A stretch of DNA of 64,000 nt from contig OU452198.1 in assembly GCA_911728435.2 (NCBI GenBank), forward strand, positions 1,860,001 through 1,924,000, given 5' to 3'. The position numbers were made by a program, and so were the translations under genes. How positions within the stretch are numbered: the first letter of the stretch is position 1; each line of letters begins with the position of its first letter. The notes beneath the pieces were generated by a model. It was not told where the DNA came from, did no database searches, and saw nothing but the letters and a program-made list of their open reading frames with translations. Shown one piece after another: positions 11,809-23,460 of this stretch. The DNA is from Apoderus coryli. Taxonomy: Eukaryota > Arthropoda > Insecta > Coleoptera > Attelabidae.

Positions 11809-12925
11809 TGAATTTTACTGTATTAAACAATGTACTGTATGTATAATATAAATTCAAAAATTAGTCTATTTTTGTCGGATATCCTAAACTGAATTCCTAC
11901 CAAATTCCAATCAATATCTTGTTTTCTCAATCTAAACATTAACCGTGTGTACTAAACAAATATAAACAAAAGCTAAGGAAACACAAATTTGTCATTGAAC
12001 AACACAGCGAGCGCCAGGATAATCATCTCATCAATATCAATCCAATTAGTGCTTTAAACAAAACGTACAATAATCGAGCGTATGCCCGAATACACAAGAC
12101 TGACAAGAGACACACAATAATTATCTACATCGATCTCAATTATAGTTATTCTATTTTTGAGGTATATCCATCTATATATGCCTCTATATTATGATGTAAG
12201 GATATACAATCACTCATTTGTTCACTTAAAGCTCTATATAATGTCTCCAAACATTGTGATAGAGCGAGCTGATGTGCTCCAACCAAAATTAAGTCGTTAA
12301 AGCGTGAACGTTAATTACCGGTTTCGAGCCCTTGTGTAGTATCATCCTCTATTATAGATATTTCGGGAAATTGTCTATTAGATTCGGAATATAATATTGC
12401 TTACGCTATAATGTACACACTTGCTTCTAGGGTATGAACACTGAGATGAACACTTATTAACGTTATACTCCATGTAATAATTTTCGCGTTGATATAATTC
12501 ATGATTTTTATTTATTTTACATTCCTATAATTAAACACGAGAATAAACATCATAAATATTAATTAACATCAACAATGTGTGTAAAGTGCAAATATATTTT
12601 GTGGGGTTGCTATGGACAAAGTGCTGGAATACGTTTGTGAGCAGAGCTATAATATGTCAATGTTACTATGTTAAATAGGCGATCAATTTCCTTTAAACAA
12701 ACTATATCTTCCAAAATTATTTATTGTAAATAGAAACTTACCAATAATTATTCCACCAGTGTTTCTAATTTGGTGTTGATAAATCTGGAAATAGACAAAA
12801 AAAAATATTACAAGATGTTTTTGGCGACATCTAGTGTGAGCAGGCAAAATGCCCAGAGAAACAAAGTTCACAAACGATGGCACGACAATAAGTAACAACT
12901 CCATTAAATCCTATTGCCAATACTA
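11809..12925. other. No recognisable gene
   Basis: AT-rich, no inverted repeats or coding frames that I can support. Confidence 0.45.
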
Positions 12926-13046
12926 GATCGCACCCAATTCGTATTACTTAATAATAACATGTCTTCCTGTAAATCAGTTATTTTCGGTGTTCCCCAGGGC
13001 TCAGTTCTAGGCCCATAACTATTTTTAATTTACACGACTGATAATA
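12926..13046 (+). pseudogene. Short reverse transcriptase fragment (motif B region)
   Basis: Forty codons: DRTQFVLLNNNMSSCKSVIF then GVPQGSVLGP, a stop, and LFLIYTTD. This is palm motif B of a jockey-like reverse transcriptase. It ends in AAT repeats where the 3' end of the oppositely oriented retrotransposon (13.03-14.70 kb) begins, so that element probably inserted here. Confidence 0.7.
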
Positions 13047-14700
13047 ATAATAATTATAGCATTTATTGTCCAACAGCGAAGCCAATTACAGGACAAAATA
13101 ATAATAATTCCAAACGGCGAAACCACAAAAAAATAAACTTAAATTAAAATAAAAAGAAAACTAGCTCTTAATGGTAATACTAATCAGTAACATGAGACAT
13201 GGCACAATCCATAATTTCTTTAACGCTACACGAAAAAATATCACAATATTTACACATAAGATTGTAGTTTCTGGTACAAATAGAAATTGGAGATCTCAAC
13301 ATAAGATTCGTCCTAGCATAACCACAATAAAATGTTGTACTGGACCTTATATGCTGGAACGTTGAAATTAATTTTTGAAAGCAAGTGCGAACAATCTATA
13401 TTGGAGTGAACTAAACTGTAAAGAAATCGCAAAGAATTTATTTTCCTTCTAAGTTCAAGACTTGGTATCTCAAATCGATCTGTCATTAATTGGTAGTCAG
13501 TACCCCTTAAAGGATAATGACCATCCTCTTTATACAGTACTTCAAAAATCTACGTTGCACTTTTTCGTCCGTATTTTGATGAGTCACATAATATGGATAC
13601 CCATATTCCAGTTTAGAGCGCACGTAGTTAAAGTACAGCGTTTGAAGGGTATCTGTGTTTCTAAATCCCCTGCAATTCCTAACCAGAAAACCGTATGTCC
13701 TACCTGCCTCTAGTGTCTTATAATTGATATGCTCAGCAAACGTAAATTTCGCATCAAATATAATTCCTAAATCAGTGATAGATTCACATCGTGAGATTTA
13801 CACCTGATCAATGGAATAAACGTAATCAATGATCACCCTCTTGCGCGTAAAACTGATATATTTGCACTTCGACGGATAAGTGAAAGTTTATTTAGTACGC
13901 ATTATTGATGCACCAGCTCCAAATTGTTCTGTAGGTTAGCACAGTCAACGATACTATCAATAGAACTGTACAATTTAAGATCATCCGCAAACATCAGCCG
14001 ATCACAATTCATTCCATTCTCCAGGTCATTGATAAATAATATAAAAAAGGGGTCCAAGGTTCGATCTCTGAGGCACTCCCGAAGAAGCTGTATATGTATG
14101 AGACTGGTAGCCATTGTCAGAAACATACTGAGGTCTATTTTTCAATTATGACTGAAGAAACAATTTTAGGTTTAAAACAAAACGAAACTGGTCAAATTTT
14201 CGTATCAAAATGCCTGTATATATTACATGAATTTGGCCTCCACGATCTAAAACCTCAGAAACATGTTCAGAAAGAACGGCTAGATTAGACACAGTAGATC
14301 TATGGGAAAAGAAACCATGTTGTACAGTGGAAATCTGATTTCTAACAAAACTATAAATACGATCATATAGTACAGACTAAAAAATGTTTTTCAAAATTCA
14401 ACAGAATGGAAATCGGGCGATAGTTATCAATCACAGATCTGTCACCCGACTTCAGAATAGGAACAACCTTGGACATCTTCCACTCCTGCGGAAATACCTT
14501 ATTTTCAAGGGCCAAGTTAAATATTAAGCACAGCGGCCCAACCAGAACCGGCATACAGTCTTTTACAAACAAAGATGTCATCCTGTTACTGAGCCTTCTG
14601 CATGCTTTCAATATTTCATCTTCAGTAACTGATTCAATCGAAAACGAATCAACATAAGGACAATCATGACCAGAATCCGCGACTAATGCTGCATCCTCGG
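13035..14700 (-). pseudogene. Non-LTR reverse transcriptase, 5'-truncated, decayed
   Basis: On the minus strand the order is: finger region (ESVTEDEILKACRRLS, FPQEWKMSKVVPILKSGD, NYRPISIL), QHGFFSHRSTVSNLAVL, a degraded motif A region, FILFINDLENG, the catalytic FADDLKLYSSID, then thumb pieces (ITDLGIIFDAKFTFAEHINY, SKLEYGYPYY). Several frameshifts separate these. The 3' untranslated part has GTTGGACAATAAATG and ends in a run of ATT units at about 13040. It flanks or interrupts other reverse transcriptase fragments on both sides. Jockey-like by motif style. Confidence 0.75.
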
Positions 14701-15000
14701 TGACTCATTATCATTTACAATTCTACGGTGATGATACTCATCTTTTGCACTACTTTGATAATAAAAATGTTCGTTTAGCTTCAGCCAAAATCAATCAAGA
14801 TCTCAAAGGTATTCATAAATATTCTTTGGCCCATAACTTGATAATCAATCCAGGGAAAACTACGGTCACGGTATTTTGCTCAAAAAACCATAGAGCTCAC
14901 ATTGAGTCCAACCTAGATATCAAAATAAATGATACACAATTACCTTTCACAAATCGAGCTAAATATTTGGGCTTGATTTTTGTTTTTTTTTATGTTAATT
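14701..15000 (+). pseudogene. Reverse transcriptase fragment (catalytic box to thumb)
   Basis: Reads LQFYGDDTHLLH, AKINQDLKGIHKYSLAHNL, INPGKTTVTVFCS and RAKYLGLIFVF. Glycine replaces alanine in the usual YADD box. Homology ends at about 15000 and the same retrotransposon family appears directly afterwards on the opposite strand. Confidence 0.7.
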
Positions 15001-15077
15001 TAAGTTTGAACCTGTGGGGGGAGGTTCAAACTTGTTATGAACAAATATCATATAACTTTTCTGTTTTTTAATGGAAT

Positions 15078-15530
15078 TCAACTAACTTGCTGTCCTATTA
15101 TATTATTCTTAGTCCGATAATCGAGGCCAGGATAGTATGCTAAATGGCAATAGAAAAATATCGGCATAATCAGTGATTTGCAAAGTTTTTCCCTCATTTT
15201 ATAATTCCCAATATTTCTGTTGGCATAAAGCATTTTCATTTGAACATAAGATCTCTGAGGTAAGCTTTTACAGTGTTTCTTAAATCTTAAATTAACATCA
15301 AAAAAACAAAAATCAAGCACAAATATTTAGCTTGATTTGTGAAAGGTTGGACTCAATGATGTGAGCTCTATGGTTTTTTGCAGAGTAAGAACAAAAAGTC
15401 CTAAATTAAAATTATGTAAAATTGTTGTAGTATTCAAAATAAGACCATTTTCGTGTACCTTTCCTATGTCGTTTTTTTGAGACAATAGCATTTTTAAACT
15501 TTCGAATGTCACTTTACTAATAAACTTTTT
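15078..15530 (-). pseudogene. Reverse transcriptase thumb/C-terminal fragment, opposite orientation
   Basis: Reads (F)VLTLQKTIELTSLSPTFH then DVNLRFKKHCKSLPQRSY, ANRNIGNYKMREKLCKSLIM and PIFFYCHLAYYPGLDYRTKN. The overlap region (about 15310-15400) is the inverted counterpart of 14880-14990 with an internal deletion, so the two fragments are related copies lying tail to tail. Inactive. Confidence 0.65.
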
Positions 15531-16534
15531 GCTGCTGCTTACCTCAATTTAGTTGCCCACCCTGTACAATGTACCTCGTATATTTGAACCAAAAATAAAC
15601 CAGTGATACCCCTATAGGGAGACGTTTTGTATCGTGTCGAACCACATTATGCAGATACTTACAGCACATACAGATAGTATAGTAGTTCAGTTCAATTGTG
15701 TAACTTTATTATAATAAACTCCCTTTTGTGTTTCGGAACTCACAGCTCTATCATATGCTCTATTACAACACAGTTGTAGTAGAGTCATATATACATGGAT
15801 ACCAGCATTCAATTTAATCAACCGTAACCAGATGAGGATTAGAATTTAAATGAGATCTCATCTGGGGATTACGATATTTATGTGATAATATTTGAATGTA
15901 TCTGCTGCACATGGGGGTGATATTGGGTCGAGATCGAGACAATAGGGCAATGTGAAAGAGCAAATGCATATATTATACTATGGAATTGGGAATTTTATCA
16001 ATGTTGCTGACATACATATTGGTTTTGCTCATTGATTGTTTTATTTGATTTGTAAATATGTGACAGAATAATAACAAGAACGTGTGATGCATTTGGTGCT
16101 CTGTCACATTCTCCATGAATAATAAACAAATTTGGATAGTCTTCGTTAGTATAATTTATATGCTTTGTCATGATTATTAGGTACTACTAATTAGTATCTA
16201 AAATTGTCAAAATTGTTGATTATTTTTGAGAAGTGTCATATTTATTTAATTCGTAGATATTATCCATATCAACTCAGCGTGGATCCGTAATTTATTCTAG
16301 AAATAAAACACGTGAAACTCAAAGTCAAATCCACATATAATGAAAAACAACAAAAGTAGGAACTAGTTTCATCAAACAGCCATCATCAGCCCAAAATAAT
16401 ACAAAATACCTAAATGTTAGTCTAAAGACAGAAGAGTAAAAGTAAAGCAAAAGAAAATACCCAGGAAAACTGGCATAAACCTAACTTGAGTCAGTAAAAA
16501 TAACAAACAAATTTTAACACTAAATACAAATAAT
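15531..16534. other. No gene; repeat with ribozyme-like motif
   Basis: 16230-16340 shares ATTCGTAGATATTATCCATATCAAC and AAAGTCAAATCCACATATAA-type phrases (in part inverted) with 42640-42745. No coding signal. Confidence 0.45.
16357..16393 (-). other. Hammerhead-like motif, degenerate copy
   Basis: On the minus strand CTGATGAT, a weak hairpin, then GAAAC. Flanks TGGG before and CCTA after the TT can pair (stem I, one G-U pair). The stem III palindrome is CTAG instead of the CATG of other copies. Confidence 0.4.
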
Positions 16535-16978
16535 GTATCCGGATACAATTTCTCTACTTTCCAACGCACTCTATTCGATATCCGCCTCATTTCCTATGTA
16601 TCCGGATACTCCAAATGTATCTGATCTGATCTGATCTATTCAGATACAATTCCTAAGTCGCTACCGCTAGAACTAGGCATTCTAGATCATCGGATACACG
16701 GATACGGATACTGTATAATGGGATAGGGTAATATAGTGCACTAGGCGGAGGCGGTAATGATCTGCCCGTCAAAAATTGGCAACATTTATGAAATATCGAA
16801 AAACTGCAGTAAAGCTCGTTTATAACGTAGGCGCCTAATGCATAATTACCGTGTACATTTATGCAATACTCGTATCCGTGTATTTGAAGAAAGTATCCGG
16901 ATACTTGTGTTGTATCCAGCTTAATGTATCCGTATTCCCTACTCGAGTACGATTAACCTGTATCCGAACTCAGCTCTG
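16535..16978 (-). mobile_element. hAT-like non-autonomous remnant
   Basis: Right end reads GTATCCGAACTCAGCTCTG, i.e. a CAGAGCTGAGTTCGG-type hAT terminus. Three exact copies of the 12-bp palindrome GTATCCGGATAC (16535-16546, 16598-16609, 16893-16904) and several partial ones lie inside, a typical subterminal arrangement. The left terminus is not recognisable, so it is truncated. Confidence 0.55.
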
Positions 16979-18569
16979 ATCCCTAGCCTTTCCTTAAAAT
17001 ACTTTTACTTATACCCTATGCACAAATTTTAATGTAAGCACACAAGTTGTCTCCTACATGACTTTATCAACAATTATTTACCTCGCAATTTACATAGACG
17101 TGTAATAATATTGTACTCGCATGGGAATAGAACAAGTTCCAACTTTACCAGTTTTATGTGTTTCATTTAAGCCATGCATCGTGTATTATTTGAAGTTGTG
17201 GACAAATTGGGCCAAGTGTTTAAGTTTATTAATTGGCAAAGTCATTAGACGTTTTGGCATTATATACTTAGTTTCCAGCTCGGTCAATACTCTAAGTTTA
17301 TGTCGATTATAAACAGGAAACTGCTTATATACAGGGTGGGCCGGAAGGACGGGCCAAACTATGTAGAGGTGTAATCCAGACGTCAAAAAATAAGGAGAAA
17401 CTCAAATGTTGTTATCCGATTTGCATTTGTTTTCAAGTTATAGCGTAAACACAACACTTTTTACATTAACAGCAAGCTGGTGGACTGACATTTAAAAGTG
17501 TATTTACCCTATACAGGGTGATTCAGAATGGTTGCAACAAAAGAAAACTGGAGATTTCTGAAAGTAATTTAAGCATTTTTTGCCATTGAACCCATGTCCG
17601 CAAATGCTTCCTTATCGAGATACAGGGTGTCCAAATTTAGTTGTCAAGTTAACTTTTTTGACTGAGGCATTGCTAAATTATACTAAATCCCTTGTGTAAG
17701 TAAAAGCAGTCATTTTGTCGGCTGTGCCACGAAATTATTTTTCCATAGCTTTGACGTGAAGCTACTTTCGACATGCCGGATATGCCTCAGGTACGTTTGA
17801 AGTCGGTGACCAACATGTCGAGATGATAACTATATACTGAGAAAAAACAAAGAATTCCAAACTATACCCGAGTGCAGAGGTTCACCTAGGCACTTCTATG
17901 GCGGTAAACCATGGAATAAAGTCCGCGGTTTAATAGCAGAGAATATAAATTTAATTTATTAGTTTATCCAAATTTATATTTTCCACACATTCTGTCCCAA
18001 AAATAAAACGAATTATTGTTACCATTATTTAGCTGACCAACAATCTATTAAACAACAAAAGAGAGTCATTCCATTTTATCGCAGAGCTTGTATCAGTATA
18101 GAGCGTATATAACGGTTTTAAATTACTTTCCCATATAGTACGGTATTGAACCAAAACATCATATATTATACTCAGAATAACGAACAAAAAAATCCGCAAC
18201 GAGGACAATATGGCACTACCGTTTCTGAATTGCTCTATACTGGACTTTTATAGTTATGGCCATGGACGCCGGCAAAGGAGAGAATAAGTCTATTCAATAA
18301 TAATATCACTATTACACAGCTCGATTGGAGCCAGATCTGTTATCAACACTCATAATTGTGCTCGTGTGGATAATTTTCTGTATGATTAGTTTGAAAGTTA
18401 TTGAATAGTCAGCGAATAATAGACCTTGGGTTTGCCACACCACTAAATATTGCAAGAAGCATTTCGATCGCTTTCCAGCATTTACAGAATCTTGATGAGA
18501 GTTGGTAAATGTTTGGAGGTAAGCTTGGGCTAATTTATATGGAATAGTTGATTATACTTTGTTTGACTG
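16979..18569. other. No gene; several TACAGGGTG element ends
   Basis: A TACAGGGTGGGCC end is at about 17331, another at 17512, and one inside the latter repeat near 17622. The rest is AT-rich and non-coding. Confidence 0.45.
17512..17690 (+). repeat. Solo mariner end (family of 63.3 kb)
   Basis: Matches the first about 180 bases of the mariner that begins at 63285 and the inverted copy ending at 56613: TACAGGGTGATTCAGAATGG and onward. Truncated after about 17690. Confidence 0.7.
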
Positions 18570-20345
18570 CCATACCTGGTGTTAAATTCAATTTTACTCT
18601 GATTGATTGTAAAGATGTCGAAAGTATGGTGAATTCTATTAAGTCGGACGCAGTCGGAAGTGATGAAATTTCATTAAAGATTATTAAACTGTGTTTACCT
18701 CATATCAGTAAATACATTGTACATATTGTTAATATTTGTTTAGAGCAGAATTATTTTCCAGGGTCATGGCGCACAGCATTTGTGAAACCTTTGCCAAAGG
18801 TTACTAATCCTACTACGCTGAATGAGCTGAAGCCAATAAGTATAATGCCTGTACTCTCAAAAATATTAGAAAAGGTTATTTACAAACAGCTTTCTGATTT
18901 TGTTATCTCGCATGGCATTCTGCCACAAGAACAGTCCGGTTTGAGAAGGGCACATGCACTGCTTTGGTTAATATCTCGGATGCAATTTTTGCAGCATTGG
19001 ACAGAGGGCAGGCGGCAATTTTGACTCCGTTGGATTTCTCAAGCGCGTTCGATACTGTGGATCACGGTATGCTGTTGGCAAAGTTGGGTTAAATTGGCTG
19101 TGATGTGCAAGTGGTTCGTTTTTTTGAATTGTATCTATCAGATCGATATCAGCAGGTAATTTTCAATGGAAACATATCCAGTCTAAGTCCAATTACAACA
19201 GGAATGCCCCAAGGCTCAGTGCTCTCTCCTACCTTTGATATGTTCTCTAAAGTTGGATTTTCCAGATTGCAAGGGTATGCAGATGATACGCAGGTCCTGA
19301 GTGTTTTTCCACCGAATAACGCTGTGGAGGCCACTGAGTTTTTGAATAATGATTTAAATATAATATACAAGTACACTCTAGATCACAATTTGACATTAAA
19401 TACTAGTAAGACATATTCCATGCTGTTCGCTAAACCTAACGAAACTGAAGTACTGAAAAATCAAATTAATGTTTCTATGAATGAAGTGCCCGTTCCTTTT
19501 ACAGAGGAGCACAGGAATTTAGGCTTAGTTTTTGATAGAACTTTGAGGTTTAAATAAATAAATTAAATTAGATACTTTATGCGAATAGACATTCACTTAA
19601 ATTAAGAAAGACACTCTATGAATCTCTTGTTTTGTCGTTATTTGGATATGGAGACTATATTTATGACCCGTGTCTGGATCAGAGAACTATTGCTCGAATA
19701 CAGGGAGTCCAAAATGCTTGCTGTCGATTGATTTATGGTTTGCGCAAATTTGACAGAATCTCACATAAGTTGAATGAGCTTGCTTGGTTGGCTATGAGGT
19801 ATATGTGGAAAATCCACCTCTGGACTTTTGTTATGATATTATAAAAACCAATGAACCGACTTATTTACGCAAGAAACTAAGACACAGATACTCATTGATG
19901 CACAGAGAAATTCGTGGAGTACAATATTCGCACCTCAACATCCCGAGGCATGGTACTGCGCTGTTCGAGCGCAGTTTTGCTTATACTGCGGTACATTTGT
20001 AGAACTCCCTAAATAGCGAATTCTTGGCATTGAGCTCCAACCTTTTTAAAAAACGTATAAAGCAGTTTTATCTGAACAAATATTTGGGAAATTGATTGTC
20101 ATTGCTGGATGTCTATTATAGTAAATTGATACTCTGCCGTGTTTGTGTGTTTGCATTTTATTGTCCTCCAATAAGTGCTGTATTATTATTGTATGTCAAA
20201 TTTGTAACGCTATCATGGTTAGCCATAAGAGTGATTATTCGTTGTTTGTTCATTGTACCTTAGGTTAAGCATAAATAACTATTGCTTTTCCTTTTGTACT
20301 ATTTATTGAATAAAGTCGTTTTTATTTATTTATTTATTTACCAAA
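18570..20345 (+). pseudogene. Non-LTR retrotransposon 3' half (jockey/CR1-like)
   Basis: Across at least three frames: finger region (VESMVNSIKSDAVGSDEISL, PLPKVTNPTTLNELKPISIM), FVISHGILPQEQSG, motif A in LDFSSAFDTVDHGML, motif B in TGMPQGSVLSP, YADDTQVLSVF, NLGLVFDRTLRFK, and C-terminal RLIYGLRKFDRISHKLNEL and NIPRHGTALFERSFAYTA. A deletion shortens the part between motif B and YADD. After the last codons near 20090 there is a 3' untranslated region ending AATAAAGTCG and a TTTA-repeat tail (about 20318-20345). The 5' part is missing. Confidence 0.8.
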
Positions 20346-20368
20346 GGAACATACATTACGCATGTATG

Positions 20369-20394
20369 GATGCATATTATTAATAATATGCATC
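20369..20394. repeat. Perfect 26-base palindrome
   Basis: Two 13-base half sites, GATGCATATTATT and its reverse complement, meet without a spacer. Confidence 0.9.
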
Positions 20395-20410
20395 GATATA
20401 TAATAATAAT

Positions 20411-20475
20411 AAAATAACTTTTGCATCTTTCCAACTCAAGAGTTAACTTTTTTGGAAAGATGCAAAAGTTATTTT
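20411..20475. repeat. Hairpin with perfect 24-bp stem
   Basis: Arms 20411-20434 and 20452-20475 are exact reverse complements (core TTTTGCATCTTTCCAA); loop of 17 bases. May be a tiny MITE or a microRNA-like hairpin; the sequence alone does not decide. Confidence 0.85.
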
Positions 20476-21506
20476 ACTCCCGAGAGATATGGGATCCGCA
20501 GGAATTTTCTGACCTTCGTGCCATAAATTTTGCAAATTATACTTACATAACTGGTCTGAAGTGTCTTGAATCTTGAACCTCGATCGCACCCCACTGAGTT
20601 GTCAAACACAAATAATACCAAAAAGCGCTTTTGATTAATTACAGGAAAGGACAAATACACACATATAAACAAACAAAGAGACAGAAATGAGTTAAAACCA
20701 TATATATAGTAGGTAATAGTAATTTGGGTCTGCAAAGGCGACCTTGTCGCTGTTTTTCCTCTTTTTTTTTTGTTGTTTCCCAGCAATTTTCGTGTTTAAC
20801 AAAATGCATGTACGAACACAAACATACTAGTCGTACATACCCAATCAATTGGATGCAACAAATTATGTTATATACCCAAAACCAAAAACCCTATGGTGAT
20901 ACACTAAATTGTTGTTTGAATGCGATAAAAGTTGTGGCTAATTTTTCTTTTAAACTTCCGTTTTGTGTTTATTTATCAGTCTATTACTATTAAAAATATT
21001 GGAATTATTTTCTTACTATTTTAACTTAGATATTCCTATAGTCAACATAAAACCTATATTGTTGTTTTTATTAGTGAATAATAGTTAATATCACTAAAAT
21101 AAAATATTTTCTTTTGGTTTTCCAAAAAAAATTTTTAATATACGGATTGGACAAAAAGTGGTGTACTACATGTAGTACATCAGGAATATATAACATTGTA
21201 ACTACAACTTAGAATTAACATGAATTTTTGTATATGATACGCTACAAAACATAGAATGTGAACAGCCAGATTGCATTTCATGCATTTTGAAGTTGCTCGG
21301 TGGTGACATTCGCCACATCTGGTTTGCTTGCCTTGTTTGACAACATAATGATCATCATATCAATATTTTCATTTCCTCACGGTCGACCAGTTTGATATGT
21401 GTAGGTTTTTCTCTTTTGAGATAGGCTGGCTGTAGCTATTCTACGGAATGCAAGTTGATCCATATCTCCACCATATGCCATAAACTCCTTATTTTTTATA
21501 TTAAAT

Positions 21507-22223
21507 ATGGCGGATGTTAGTTGAACGTTCTGCTTTATTTGTAAAGAAATCATTGAAGAAGTGAAGTATTTAAAATGTTGTGGTGTGTGCAACTTTGTGT
21601 GTCACTTGGAATGTGCACCATTGAAGAAGAACGAAGTAAAAACCCTTGAAAACACAAATTTTGCATGGTTTTGTGACGAATGTAAAATAGTAGGGTTAAA
21701 TATAAGTGAATTGCTACTATCAATAAAAAATGCCCTTTTGAGTTGCCAAAACCAAATAGTGGCACAAAACAGGATAATCGAAGACCAAAATGGTAATATT
21801 AAACAGTTAACGCAAGAGGTAAGAAACCTTAAACAAGAAAATGTGAAAAATAAAAATCAACTACCTAAAAATTCTGAAATAAATGTAAACAAACCAGAAA
21901 TCCGTGTAGATATACAGGAATCTAACAAAATGTCAACAAATAAAACTGAACAGAATCAGAATTTACAGGTACCTTCTTTCCAACAATATGAGAACACTGT
22001 ACTACATACTGAAAAAGATAACGACGGATTTAAGACGGTATTTCGCAAAATAAAGTTTTCTGCAAAGAAACCACCTGTCGTTGGTCAAAAACATACAGAA
22101 AACAGTAAATTTACCGGACTGAATAAAAAAGTATGGCTTTTTTGTAAAGCAGGACAACATACAGATGAAAAGGATATACTCGAATATATAAAATCTCAGC
22201 TGCCAGTGGCAAGGTGCAAATAA
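21507..22223 (+). pseudogene. PHD-finger ORF1-type retrotransposon protein
   Basis: ATG at 21507 starts MADVS, then an in-frame TGA, then TFCFICKEIIEEVKYLKCCG. A PHD-type finger is complete: CFIC, CCGVC, CHLEC, WFCDEC (residues about 8-55). A Gln/Asn-rich coiled coil follows (QNQIVAQNRIIEDQNGNIKQ), then a polar linker with DGFKTVFRK and a C-terminal segment (KKVWLFCKAGQHTDEKDILEYI) that in relatives begins an RRM-like fold. This architecture is typical of ORF1 proteins of CR1/L2-like non-LTR elements, which bind element RNA. Homology stops at 22223 with no ORF2 behind it, so the element is truncated. Confidence 0.65.
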
Positions 22224-22329
22224 GATAGGTCTTACTTTTGCAAATCTGTCGCTAGTATCTTAATGGTTATTGTCCTGAAAATGGATATTTTTCATGATGA
22301 AGTCAAATCTATCTCGGGAAATTGATTGA

Positions 22330-22868
22330 CATATTAGGTCATTATCAGCATCACGTTCTCGTTCCCAAAACATTTTTCGTCTCGGTAGAGAAACATAGCC
22401 ACTAGGACTCCGATAAAGGTTCTCATTTCACAGTCACTAACTATTTGTGTTTGGTTTTTTTGCATAGCGTATTTATTTGTTTCTGTTACTATAAGATCTA
22501 TTAGTCTGATCAAAAAAAATAATAAAAATATTCCAATGGACTTTTTGGTTGGCCACTGGTAGTCCAATGATGATAGTCTCTTTTCTCTTTTAGTTGCGGT
22601 TTTTTTTTTGATTTCTATGTTATAGCAAAGTACGACAATATTAAATCATCTGCTAATAAAAAGTCTTCATCATCATCTTCATCAAGTTGCCGTCTTTACA
22701 CTTGTATTTCCGCCGGAGCTGCAAGTTGTGAAGCCGGAAGATTGTCGATTCGTACCGAGTCTTTGTCCGTAATTTCTTCGCAAGCGTTTGTAGGAGGAAA
22801 CACAGTAATATATCTAGTATTTTTTATCTCATCATTGTCTTCTAACATGCAAAGGGCATAGACGTCTA
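22330..22868 (-). pseudogene. PiggyBac-like transposase N-terminal fragment
   Basis: Minus strand: ITVFPPTNACEEITDKDSVR, IDNLPASQLAAPAEIQV, a stop, an acidic stretch (DEDDDEDFLLADD), then PLEYFYYFFDQ and, after a frame change, LIDLIVTETNKYAMQKNQT and CEMRTFIGVLVAMFLYRDEK. The PP..TD.DS and NLP.SQL boxes and the FFD..LIDLIV.ETN.YA segment are the N-terminal parts of piggyBac-derived transposases. The catalytic core is gone. At least two stops. Confidence 0.7.
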
Positions 22869-23019
22869 ATAACTGAGGCTTTAATAGCTGTCAGCAGTAT
22901 GAGTAAAAGCGATTTGAATGGCTGGAACATATTCAGTACATCATGCGTATCTGCTTTAATAAAAAAATATATCGATACATTTCTAGCATCTCTATGATCC
23001 AGTTCATTAAACTTGTTTT

Positions 23020-23125
23020 ATTATTATTGAAATTGTAGCCCGCATGGTTTATAATTGAAATTGTAGCCCGTCTGCACATATTGGGGTCATTGACCTTTTT
23101 TATTATTATTGAAATTGTAGCCTGG
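23020..23125 (+). repeat. Short local repeats
   Basis: ATTGAAATTGTAGCCYG occurs three times within about 100 bases, twice preceded by TTATTATT. Confidence 0.7.
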
Positions 23126-23252
23126 TGAGGACGGTAAAAAATTAATACTCGAATGCCAAATGTGTCAACATGTGTCATTTAAAAACAATTCTGCCAGATT
23201 TAGTTCATGTGGATAGTAGTAAAATAAAAATAGGTATAAATTAGTAGTTTTT

Positions 23253-23385
23253 AGCTCTCCATATCATATATGTAATATATGTATATATGGAGACTATTAG
23301 TTTCATGAAAAAAAAATTTTTTTTAATTTCACCGGAAATACTTGTTTTTGGTCATTTTATACATAAATAAGTAGTTTAAAAAAAA

Positions 23386-23428
<43 letters not shown>

Positions 23429-23429
23429 A

Positions 23430-23460
<31 letters not shown>

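Larger units (their letters stand above)
20346..21506. other. No gene; region of strong palindromes
   Basis: Holds a perfect 26-base palindrome, a 24-bp-stem hairpin and an 18-base palindrome (TGTACTACATGTAGTACA at 21162-21179). Open frames are short and unsupported. Confidence 0.5.
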
